From Robiginitalea sp. SC105 (lineage in GTDB: Bacteria; Bacteroidota; Bacteroidia; Flavobacteriales; Flavobacteriaceae), in contig NZ_JACLZF010000001.1 in NCBI RefSeq assembly GCF_014243345.1, positions 1,116,001 to 1,180,000 of the forward strand: 64,000 nucleotides of DNA, read 5' to 3'. Below are positions 33,696-41,478 of this stretch, piece by piece. The notes beneath the pieces are model-generated. The model saw only the letters and a program-made list of their open reading frames with translations. It had not been told where the DNA came from and did not search any database. The first letter of the stretch is position 1, and every line of letters begins with the position of its first letter. The position numbers and the translations under genes are program-made.

Positions 33696-35087
33696 ATGAA
33701 GCTTAAAATTTCCATATCAAACTTCCCGGCCCGTTTCCTGGCACTGTCCGGGCTGGCCCTGTTCGCAGCATGCAGCGGGGAACCTGAGGACCCCACCCCC
33801 TGGGAAAAACCCTTTAACGGCCAGGACCTGACAGGCTGGACCCAATTGGGGGGCCAGGCAAATTATACCGTGCGGGAAGGGGCCATCGTGGGCAGCACGG
33901 TCCACGACACCCCGAATTCCTTCCTGACCACCGACCGGATGTACGGGGATTTCATCCTGGAACTGGCCTATAAGGTGGACTCCACCATGAATTCCGGCAT
34001 ACAGGTGCGCAGCAACAGCCATGATTATTATATGGATGGCAGGGTCCACGGCTACCAGATTGAAATTGACCCGTCCGACCGCGCATGGAGCGCCGGCATT
34101 TACGACGAGGCACGGCGCGGCTGGCTGGTGCCCCTGACCGGTAACCCGGCGGCCCAGCAGGCATTCAAACAGGGCGACTGGAACCATTACCGGATAGAGG
34201 CCATAGGGGATACCCTGAAAACCTGGATCAACGGGGTGCCCGCTGCCCACCTGGTCGACGACAAGACCCATGAGGGGTTTATCGCGCTGCAGGTCCACAG
34301 CATCGGGGACGATGCCCAGGCGGGCACGGAAATCATCTGGAAGGACATCAGGATACTGACGGACAGCCTTTCCAAATACTCCCGGCCCATACCACTGGAA
34401 CCGGTAGTTACCAAAAACCATCTGACCCAGGCCGAAAAAGATGCCGGATGGGAGCTGCTGTGGGACGGGAAGACCACCGAGGGCTGGCGGGGTGCCCGAC
34501 TTGACTCCTTCCCGGAGCAGGGTTGGGTCATCGAGGACGGGGTACTCACGGTACTCGCTTCCGGCGGGGGCGAGTCCGAAGCCGGGGGGGATATCGTCAC
34601 GGAAAACCTGTACGGGGATTTTGACCTTCAGGTGGATTTCAGGATCACCGAAGGCGCGAACAGCGGGATCAAATACTACGTGGATACCGAATTGAACAAG
34701 AGGGAAGGCTCGGCCATCGGCCTGGAGTACCAGATCCTGGACGATGCCCGCCACCCGGACGCCAAACTGGGCAACCACGATGGGAGCCGGACCCTGGCAT
34801 CCCTCTACGACCTGATGCAGGCAGCGCCATCGAAACCCGTCAACCCCATCGGGCAGTGGAATACCGCGCGGATCCGTTCCGAGGACGGGCATGTGGAGCA
34901 CTGGCTGAACGGGGTGAAGGTCCTGGAGTACGAGCGGGGCAGCGATGCCTACCGGCAACTGGTGGCCGAGAGCAAATACAAGGTGTGGCCGGGCTTCGGG
35001 GAAGCCGAAAAAGGCCAACTCCTGTTGCAGGACCACGGCAACCGGGTAAGCTTCCGGAATATCAAAATCAAAACCTTAAACGACTAG
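33696..35087 (+). CDS. Lipoprotein with two DUF1080 (3-keto-disaccharide hydrolase) domains
   Basis: 463 residues. Lipobox LFAACSGE after a signal peptide. Domain 1 (about 30-225) has PFNGQDLTGWTQLGG, GDFILELAYKVDSTMNSGIQVRS, HGYQIEID and WNHYRIEAIGDTLKTWING. Domain 2 (about 245-460) repeats the pattern with WDGKTTEGWRG, GDFDLQVDFRITEGANSGIKYY, LEYQILDD and WNTARIRSEDGHVEHWLNGVKV. DUF1080 members include hydrolases of 3-keto glycosides, and the family lies next to Gfo/Idh/MocA oxidoreductases in many Bacteroidetes, as here. It probably acts in the periplasm or on the outer membrane. It begins 24 bases after the TRAP permease. Confidence 0.93.
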   Translation: MKLKISISNFPARFLALSGLALFAACSGEPEDPTPWEKPFNGQDLTGWTQLGGQANYTVREGAIVGSTVHDTPNSFLTTDRMYGDFILELAYKVDSTMNSGIQVRSNSHDYYMDGRVHGYQIEIDPSDRAWSAGIYDEARRGWLVPLTGNPAAQQAFKQGDWNHYRIEAIGDTLKTWINGVPAAHLVDDKTHEGFIALQVHSIGDDAQAGTEIIWKDIRILTDSLSKYSRPIPLEPVVTKNHLTQAEKDAGWELLWDGKTTEGWRGARLDSFPEQGWVIEDGVLTVLASGGGESEAGGDIVTENLYGDFDLQVDFRITEGANSGIKYYVDTELNKREGSAIGLEYQILDDARHPDAKLGNHDGSRTLASLYDLMQAAPSKPVNPIGQWNTARIRSEDGHVEHWLNGVKVLEYERGSDAYRQLVAESKYKVWPGFGEAEKGQLLLQDHGNRVSFRNIKIKTLND

Positions 35088-35090
35088 CAA

Positions 35091-36419
35091 ATGGCAACAA
35101 GACGAGATTTTATCCGAACAACTTCCGTATCTGCTGCGGCGATTGGCCTCCACGGGTCGCTCTTCCCTAAAAGCGCCCTGGCTGACGTCCTGGGGGCGAA
35201 TGAAAAGGTGGTATGCGCCTGTATCGGGATCCGCAGCCGGGGCAAGGCCCATGTCCTTGCGATCAATGCCTACCCGGATGCCATCCTGAAGTACAATTGC
35301 GATGTGGACGATACCATCCTGGAGGAGCACAACGCCTGGTGCGAAAAAAGGCTGGGCACGGTCCCGAAGGTGGAAAAGGATTTCCGCAAAATCCTGGACG
35401 ACCCGGAGGTGGATGCCGTTTTTATCGCCACCCCGGAACACTGGCATGCGCCCATGGCCATCATGGCGCTGCAGGCCGGGAAACACGTCTATGTGGAAAA
35501 GCCCTGCAGCCATAACCCGGCGGAGAACGAGATGCTGGTGGCGGCCCAGAAAAAATACGGCAAGGTGGTGCAGATGGGCAACCAGCAGCGGTCTGCCAAA
35601 ACCTCCATCCAGGCTATTGCCGACATCCGCAGCGGGGCCATCGGAAACGTCTACAAGGGGGAAGCCTACTATTCGAACAACCGGGGTTCCATCGGGACCG
35701 GAAAGGAGGTGCCCGTACCCGGCACCCTGGACTGGGAGCTCTGGCAGGGGCCTGCGCCCCGTACGGCTTACCGGGATAACATCCACCCGTATAACTGGCA
35801 TTGGTTCCGCCGCTGGGGAACCGGGGAGATCCACAACAACGGCACCCACGAAATCGATATCTGCCGCTGGGCGCTCGGGGTGGACCTTCCGGAGCGGGTC
35901 AGTTCCTTTGGGGGGAAATTCACCTACGACGACGACTGGGAGTTCCCGGACAACCAAGAGGCGACTTTTTCCTTTGCCGGCGGGAAGTTTATTACCTGGA
36001 CGGGGCACAGCCGGGGCATCATGAAGCCCGAGCGGCCCGGCCGAGGGATCACGATCTACGGCGATAAGGGGACCATCGAACTCAGCCGGAATTTTTACAA
36101 GCGCTACGACCTGGGGGGCAACCCGGTGCAGTTCGAATTCGAGCCTGAACTAAGCGCGACCACCGACACCCAGGGCATCGGCAGCCTGGACGTCGCCCAT
36201 GTCGCCAATTTCTTCGATGCGATCCGCAAGGGGGATACCCTTGCCGCCCCCATCGCGGATGCCAGCAAATCGACCATGCTCTGCCACCTGGGGAACATGG
36301 CCCAGGATGCGGGCCACGACCTGTCGGTAGACCCGGCCAGCGGGAAGGTGCTCAACAGCCAGGAGGCGATGAAGTCCTGGGGCCGCACCTACGAGAAGGG
36401 GTGGGAACTGAAGGTCTGA
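35091..36419 (+). CDS. Tat-exported Gfo/Idh/MocA family oxidoreductase
   Basis: 442 residues. The N-terminus MATRRDFIRTTSVSAAAIGL is a Tat signal (twin Arg). The cofactor domain contains ACIGIRSRGKAHVLAI and the EKP motif VEKPCSHNPAE; later NQQRSAKTSIQ, YNWHWFRRWGTGEIHNNGTHEIDICRWAL and PGRGITIYGDKGTIEL. A Tat route suggests export with the nucleotide cofactor already bound. It follows the tandem DUF1080 gene by 3 bases, which supports joint action on a glycoside through a 3-keto intermediate (inference). Confidence 0.94.
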   Translation: MATRRDFIRTTSVSAAAIGLHGSLFPKSALADVLGANEKVVCACIGIRSRGKAHVLAINAYPDAILKYNCDVDDTILEEHNAWCEKRLGTVPKVEKDFRKILDDPEVDAVFIATPEHWHAPMAIMALQAGKHVYVEKPCSHNPAENEMLVAAQKKYGKVVQMGNQQRSAKTSIQAIADIRSGAIGNVYKGEAYYSNNRGSIGTGKEVPVPGTLDWELWQGPAPRTAYRDNIHPYNWHWFRRWGTGEIHNNGTHEIDICRWALGVDLPERVSSFGGKFTYDDDWEFPDNQEATFSFAGGKFITWTGHSRGIMKPERPGRGITIYGDKGTIELSRNFYKRYDLGGNPVQFEFEPELSATTDTQGIGSLDVAHVANFFDAIRKGDTLAAPIADASKSTMLCHLGNMAQDAGHDLSVDPASGKVLNSQEAMKSWGRTYEKGWELKV

Positions 36420-36479
36420 AAGGCTGGGAGCTGAAGTTCTGAACAGGCGCCCAAGGTGGGGGCCTAAGGTCTGAAAAGG
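36402..36479 (+). repeat. Degenerate triplicated segment spanning a gene end
   Basis: Three related units start at 36402, 36425 and 36457, each close to TGGGAACTGAAGGTCTGAA. The first encodes the C-terminus WELKV and stop of the oxidoreductase; the other two lie after the stop and each bring a further in-register TGA. Slippage duplication is the simplest explanation. Confidence 0.6.
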
Positions 36480-36485
36480 ATCGCC

Positions 36486-37322
36486 CTAGGCGGGAGCCAC
36501 CGTATTGACCAGCGTGCCCACAGGGGGGATGGTGATCCGGATCTCATCCCCGGCCCGGAGGGTGAATTCGTTGGGGGGCACGATGCCCGTACCGGTCATC
36601 AGCAGGCATCCGTAAGGGAAGGAAAGTTCCCGGTACAGCCAGGATGCCAGTTCGTCAAACTGCCTTTTAATCTGTGAGATGGGCACCTGTCCTCCGAAGG
36701 CCTCCTTTCCCTGGCGGAAGATGGCAATTTGGATTTCCGTTTCTGCCGGGAGGGGTTCCTCCGGCAGGTAGATACAGGGTCCCAGGGCCGTGGAACCGTT
36801 ATAGCTCTTGGCCTGGGGCAGGTAGAGGGGGTTTTCCCCCTCAATGCTGCGCGAACTCATGTCGTTGCCAATCGTATACCCGGTAATGGTCCCCTTTGGG
36901 CTCAGGAGCAGGGTCAGTTCAGGCTCCGGTACATTCCAGGCGGAATCCTTGCGGATCCGCACCTGTCCCCCATGCCCCACCACGCGGTACGGGGCGGCCT
37001 TGAAAAACAACTCCGGCCTTTCTGCCTCGTAAACGCGGTCGTAAAACGTCCCCCCGCCGGCATCCCTGGATTCCTCCATGCGGGCGCTCCTGCTACGCAG
37101 GTAGGTGACCCCGGAGGCCCATACCTCCTGCCTGCCTATCGGTGGCAACAACTTCCCCAGGTCGCCCAGGGGATCCGCGGTTTCCCCGGACCGGCCGATC
37201 CAGTCCAAAGCGCGTTGCCTGGGTTGTGCGTCGCAGACCAGTTCATCCCAGTCGGCCCCGGTCCGGTAAAAGGCCTCCCGGTAACCGATTACGGTGCCTT
37301 GAGTAGTTTTGAAGAGTTTCAT
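36486..37322 (-). CDS. Fumarylacetoacetate hydrolase family protein, probable sugar-acid enzyme
   Basis: 278 residues. The FAH fold is clear in the C-terminal two thirds: metal ligands in [45 protein letters not shown], and the closing [21 protein letters not shown]. The N-terminal part with [19 protein letters not shown] resembles 2-keto-3-deoxy-D-arabonate dehydratases and related enzymes of non-phosphorylative pentose pathways. It lies downstream of an arabonate-type dehydratase and a GntP permease. A role on a 2-keto-3-deoxy sugar acid is therefore likely; the exact reaction (dehydration or C-C cleavage) is not determined. Confidence 0.88.
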   Translation of the reverse strand: MKLFKTTQGTVIGYREAFYRTGADWDELVCDAQPRQRALDWIGRSGETADPLGDLGKLLPPIGRQEVWASGVTYLRSRSARMEESRDAGGGTFYDRVYEAERPELFFKAAPYRVVGHGGQVRIRKDSAWNVPEPELTLLLSPKGTITGYTIGNDMSSRSIEGENPLYLPQAKSYNGSTALGPCIYLPEEPLPAETEIQIAIFRQGKEAFGGQVPISQIKRQFDELASWLYRELSFPYGCLLMTGTGIVPPNEFTLRAGDEIRITIPPVGTLVNTVAPA

Positions 37323-37352
37323 ATCCAGCAGGTTTTTCGTGTTTGTTCTTTT

Positions 37353-38687
37353 TTAATTCAGGAAAAAGCTCAGCAGGCTCAGCACGGTCATGGCGGTAAA
37401 CCCCAGTATGGCGGTACCGGCCGTGTGGCCCAGGTAGCCCTGTTTGGTGTCCAGGCCAATCAGTTGGGTGACCACCCAGAAGAAGCTGTCGTTAGCGTGG
37501 GAGACCACCGCCGATCCGGCACCGATGGCCACCACGGCGAGTGCCTGGGTCGCCGGGGCATCAAAGCCGAGGGAGGCCTGCAGAGGGGCGATGATGGAAG
37601 CTGTCGTGATCAGGGCAACCGTGGAGGAGCCCTGTGCGGATTTGATGGCCGCCGCCGTCAGGAATGGGAGCCACAGCCCGAGGGAGGCCGATTGAACCTG
37701 TGTCCCGATAAGGTCGCCGATCCCGGCTTGCTGCAATACCTTCCCGAAGGCCCCGCCCGCCCCCGTAATAAGGATGATGATGGCGGCGGCCGACAGCGCC
37801 TCCCCCACCCAACCCGTGGTATCCAGCATGCGCTTTTCGAATTTGGCGGGCAGGGTCAGGGCAAAGAGCAGGCCGATGCCGAGGGCGGCAACCGGCGTCC
37901 CGGCAACCTCCAGCGCACGGCTCAGGGCCCCCTCCCCGAACGGATGGAAGGGCATGCGGGATACCGAATTCAGCAGGATGAGTACAATGGGGATAAGGAT
38001 GGGCAGGAGGGCTTTGAAAGCCCCGGGCGGATCCTGGGGCGCTGCAGAAACCCCGTGATCGGTCGCCAGCTCCGGCCGGATGACCAGCCGCGGCCCCACC
38101 CAGCGGGCATAGAGGATGCAGGCCATCAGGGCAATGGCACTGGTGAGTAGCCCGAAACCGACCACCAGGCCGAGGTCTGCCCCCATGATTCCGGCTGCTG
38201 CAATGGGCCCGGGGGTGGGGGGAACCATGGTGTGGCTGGCCGTAAGCCCCAGTCCCAGGGCAATACACGCACCGGCAACCGGAGCACCTGCCTTCTTTGC
38301 CATGGCACGGGCCAGGGGGTGCAGGATGATAAAGCCGCTGTCCGCGTACACCGGGATGGAGACGATATAGCCTACCAGGCCCAGGGCGGTATGTACCCGG
38401 TTGGCCCCGATAATTTGCAGGACGCGGCGCGCCAGCACCGCTGCCCCCCCGGATTTTTCCAGGAAAGTACCGATAATGATCCCCAGAATGATGAGGAGCC
38501 CGATGTTGCCAATAGTGCTTCCGAATCCCTGGTTGATGGTGGCAATCACGTCTGCAACGGGCATGCCGCTGAGCACGCCGAAGCCCAGGGCGGCCACCAG
38601 CAGGGAAAGGATGGGGTGCCACCGGAGCCGGGTGCCGGCAAGAATGATGAAGGCAATACTGAGCAGGATGAGCAATACCAGGTACAT
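37353..38687 (-). CDS. GntP family gluconate/sugar-acid permease
   Basis: 444 residues and about twelve hydrophobic helices. GntP features include LRWHPILSLLVAALGFGVLSGMP, INQGFGSTIGNIGLLIILGIIIGTFLEKSGGA, SHTMVPPTPGPIAAAGIMGADLG and SHANDSFFWVVTQL near the end. The family imports gluconate and related aldonates with protons. It starts 10 bases after the dehydratase gene, and the FAH-family gene follows 30 bases downstream. Confidence 0.95.
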   Translation of the reverse strand: MYLVLLILLSIAFIILAGTRLRWHPILSLLVAALGFGVLSGMPVADVIATINQGFGSTIGNIGLLIILGIIIGTFLEKSGGAAVLARRVLQIIGANRVHTALGLVGYIVSIPVYADSGFIILHPLARAMAKKAGAPVAGACIALGLGLTASHTMVPPTPGPIAAAGIMGADLGLVVGFGLLTSAIALMACILYARWVGPRLVIRPELATDHGVSAAPQDPPGAFKALLPILIPIVLILLNSVSRMPFHPFGEGALSRALEVAGTPVAALGIGLLFALTLPAKFEKRMLDTTGWVGEALSAAAIIILITGAGGAFGKVLQQAGIGDLIGTQVQSASLGLWLPFLTAAAIKSAQGSSTVALITTASIIAPLQASLGFDAPATQALAVVAIGAGSAVVSHANDSFFWVVTQLIGLDTKQGYLGHTAGTAILGFTAMTVLSLLSFFLN

Positions 38688-38697
38688 GGATTCCGGG

Positions 38698-40416
38698 TTA
38701 GTGCAGGTTACGGGTTACCTCGCTGCCGGAGCCGCCTTTCAGGAAACCGAAATCACAGCCCTGGTCCGCCTGTTCCACTTCCCGGATGTACAGGCTGGCA
38801 TATCCGCGATCCGCCCGGGGTGCCGGGGGTTTCCAGTGTTTCCGGCGCTCACTGAGTTCCTCATCCGGGACGCAAAGGGTCAGGGAGCGGGCCGGCACGT
38901 CCAGTTCGATCAGGTCCCCGTCCCGGACCAGGGCCAGGTTCCCGCCGATGGCCGATTCCGGGGCGACATGCAGGACCACCGTCCCGTAGGCCGTACCGCT
39001 CATCCGGCCGTCCGAAATCCGCACCATGTCGGTTACCCCGGCTTTGATGAGCTTGGCGGGCAGGGCGAAATTCCCCACTTCCGGCATGCCCGGGTAGCCC
39101 ACCGGGCCCACGCTTTTCAGGACCAGTACGCAGTCTTTGTCCACATCGAGTTGCGGGTCGTCAATCCGCCGGTGGTAGTCTTCGATATCCTCGAACACCA
39201 CGGCCCTGCCTTTGTGCGTAAGCAATTCCCGCGTGGCAGCCGCGGGCTTGATGACCGCTCCCTGTTCGCAGAGGTTCCCGGTGAGCACCGCAATGCCGGC
39301 CTGCTCCTGCACGGGTTGCCCCATGCGGGCGATCACTTCCCGGTCATAACAGGGGATGCCCGTATTGTTCTCCCCCAGGGTCTTTCCATTTACCGTCAGG
39401 CAATCCGTATGGAGTTCCCCGGCCAGTTCCTCCAGGATTACCGGCAGCCCCCCGGCATAGAAATAGTCCTCCATCAGGTATTTGCCTGAAGGCATGAGAT
39501 TGAGCAGCAGGGGCAGGTTGCTCCCGAGGCGGTCGAAATCCTCCAGGGTGAGCTTTACGCCTGCGCGCCCGGCGATGGCCGTCAGGTGCAGGATGAGGTT
39601 GGTGGACCCCCCCACGGCCGAATTGACCTTGATGGCATTTTCGAAGGCTTTCCGGGTAAGGATTTTGGACAGCTTCAGGTCTTCCTCCACCATTTGGACG
39701 ATCCGGTTGCCGGAGAGGTGGGCCATTACCTTCTTTCGGGAATCCACGGCCGGGATGGCAGAGGCACCGGGTAGGGTAAGCCCGAGGGCCTCCACCATGG
39801 TCGCCATGGTGGAGGCCGTACCCATGGTCATGCAGTGGCCTGCGGAACGCGACATGCAGGCTTCCGCTTCGGCGAATTCCTCCCGGGTCAGCGTACCCGC
39901 TTTGCGGGCTTCATCCAGTTGCCAGGTAGCCGTCCCCGATCCGATATCCTTGCCCCGGAATTTTCCGTTGAGCATGGGCCCGCCCGGGACCACTATGGTG
40001 GGCAGGTCCACGCTGGCAGCACCCATCAGGGTGGAAGGGGTAGTCTTGTCGCACCCCGTCAGCAGGACGATTCCGTCCAGGGGGTTGGCGCGAATGGTCT
40101 CCTCGGCATCCATGCTGACCAGGTTCCGCCAGAGCATGCTGGTGGGCTTCATGAGTGTTTCCCCGAAGGACATCACCGGGAATTCCAGCGGGAACCCCCC
40201 GGCTTCGTACACCCCCCTCTTTACGATCTCGGCAAAATCCCTCAGGTGTGCGTTGCAGGGCGACAGGTCCGACCAGGTGTTGCAAATCCCAATTACGGGC
40301 TTCCCCCGGAACATATGGTCCGGGTGCCCCTGGTTGCGCATCCAGCTGCGGTGGACGAAGCCCATTTTATCGTCCCGGCCAAACCATTGCTGGCTTCTAA
40401 GTTTTTTTGGGTCCAT
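38698..40416 (-). CDS. IlvD/Edd family dehydratase, probable L-arabonate/pentonate dehydratase
   Basis: 572 residues. The sequence RSQQWFGRDDKMGFVHRSWM near the start is characteristic of the sugar-acid branch rather than of IlvD. Three Cys for the Fe-S cluster are seen in TWSDLSPCNAHL, LLTGCDKTTPS and SAGHCMTMGTAS. The C-terminal domain has RISDGRMSGTAYGTVVLHVAPES. It should convert an aldonate such as L-arabonate or D-xylonate into the 2-keto-3-deoxy acid. It is the first gene of the minus-strand operon with the permease and FAH enzyme. A weak -7-like TATATTTA lies upstream on the minus strand at about 40468-40475. Confidence 0.92.
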   Translation of the reverse strand: MDPKKLRSQQWFGRDDKMGFVHRSWMRNQGHPDHMFRGKPVIGICNTWSDLSPCNAHLRDFAEIVKRGVYEAGGFPLEFPVMSFGETLMKPTSMLWRNLVSMDAEETIRANPLDGIVLLTGCDKTTPSTLMGAASVDLPTIVVPGGPMLNGKFRGKDIGSGTATWQLDEARKAGTLTREEFAEAEACMSRSAGHCMTMGTASTMATMVEALGLTLPGASAIPAVDSRKKVMAHLSGNRIVQMVEEDLKLSKILTRKAFENAIKVNSAVGGSTNLILHLTAIAGRAGVKLTLEDFDRLGSNLPLLLNLMPSGKYLMEDYFYAGGLPVILEELAGELHTDCLTVNGKTLGENNTGIPCYDREVIARMGQPVQEQAGIAVLTGNLCEQGAVIKPAAATRELLTHKGRAVVFEDIEDYHRRIDDPQLDVDKDCVLVLKSVGPVGYPGMPEVGNFALPAKLIKAGVTDMVRISDGRMSGTAYGTVVLHVAPESAIGGNLALVRDGDLIELDVPARSLTLCVPDEELSERRKHWKPPAPRADRGYASLYIREVEQADQGCDFGFLKGGSGSEVTRNLH

Positions 40417-40557
40417 GTAGGTTGTTTGGTGGTTTTGCGATCCGGCAGCGGCCCGCAGGTCTTTCCCATAAATATAGTCTATATCTTTTAGTGTGAAAGG
40501 CGCCCGTGGGTAGCGGCATAAAAAATCCGATGCCCGGGAGCAAAACGATTTTTTTCT

Positions 40558-40588
40558 TTGTGCACCTATTTAAAAAATATTACATTTG
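40558..40588 (+). promoter_or_regulatory. Promoter of tRNA-Leu(CAG)
   Basis: TTG (40558-40560), 20 bases, TACATTTG (40581-40588). A small inverted repeat, CCCGATTT (40592-40599) and AAATCGGG (40605-40612), starts just after it in the tRNA leader. Confidence 0.7.
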
Positions 40589-40644
40589 CCACCCGATTTG
40601 ACCAAAATCGGGCCCGGTTTTTCCTCCGGGGCAACCACAGGAAT

Positions 40645-40726
40645 GCAGGTGTGGTGGAATTGGTAGACACGCTAGTTTCAGGTACTAGTGCCGCAAGGCT
40701 TGGAGGTTCGAGTCCTCTCACCTGTA
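40645..40726 (+). tRNA. tRNA-Leu (anticodon CAG)
   Basis: 82 bases, starting GCAGGTG and ending CACCTGT plus A, with a G-T first pair in the acceptor stem. Anticodon stem CTAGT/ACTAG with loop TTCAGGT gives CAG. The variable arm is long (TGCCGCAAGGCTT) and the T arm has GTTCGAGTC. CCA is not encoded. It is closely similar to the tRNA-Leu(TAG) at 14284. Confidence 0.97.
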
Positions 40727-40728
40727 CA

Positions 40729-40760
40729 AAGAAAGCCCCTCCGTCTGGAGGGGCTTTCTT
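40729..40760 (+). terminator. Terminator after tRNA-Leu(CAG)
   Basis: A 14-bp perfect stem: AAGAAAGCCCCTCC (40729-40742), loop GTCT, GGAGGGGCTTTCTT (40747-40760). T-rich on both strands at the stem ends, so it could also stop transcription from the minus-strand gene at 40781-40948. Confidence 0.9.
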
Positions 40761-40780
40761 ATTCCGGACCATCTGGCCGT

Positions 40781-41023
<243 letters not shown>

Positions 41024-41059
41024 TTAGCCTTAAACGTTTCCCGGGAAACGAGTTGCTGT

Positions 41060-41093
41060 AAAAAAAAATCCCCGGCCGGATACGGGCGGGGAT
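41060..41093 (-). terminator. Terminator for the small gene at 41151-41279
   Basis: On the minus strand ATCCCCG and CGGGGAT form a stem (41087-41093 and 41068-41074) with extra inner pairs, followed by nine T residues (complement of 41060-41068). Confidence 0.8.
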
Positions 41094-41150
41094 GGCAGGA
41101 ACCGGCTGTTGATCTGCCGATTCGCGGTTGATTTATGAGCAGGACCTATG

Positions 41151-41279
41151 TTATAAGACGCCAAATGCGGCCAGGATCAGCGAAATGATTACCGCCGCAA
41201 GTACCAGCACAAGGAGGGCGACCATCACGATCAGAAAACCGTTCAGAAAGCGCGTTCCCACGGATAAGTGTTCTTCCAT
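41151..41279 (-). CDS. Very small membrane peptide (42 residues)
   Basis: An ATG at 41279 (or 41285 for two more residues) opens a frame reading MEEHLSVGTRFLNGFLIVM, then one long hydrophobic helix of Val, Leu, Ala and Ile to AAFGVL and TAA. It has a charged N-terminus and one membrane span. A rho-independent terminator follows 60 bases downstream on the same strand, which supports a real transcript. No family is recognised. Such peptides are often missed by length cut-offs. Confidence 0.65.
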   Translation of the reverse strand: MEEHLSVGTRFLNGFLIVMVALLVLVLAAVIISLILAAFGVL

Positions 41280-41478
41280 AATCATACAGTGTTTCCAACA
41301 AGATACTAAATTACAGGGCAATAAAGGGGAAATTCCGGTCGGAAATCGACCAACATCCGCAATTTCCGGAAGAAGTGAGGGATCCTCCGCCTGCCTTCAG
41401 ACCGGTCTTCCAGTTCCCCGTAAAGCCAACCGGGCAGATGCCTGCCTGCCGCCGCAAAGCCTTTGGCGGGTTGGTTAT

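Noticed and set aside
36729-38150. Plus-strand open frame of 473 residues
   Set aside because: Antisense to the FAH-family and GntP genes and spans their boundary; no recognisable fold.
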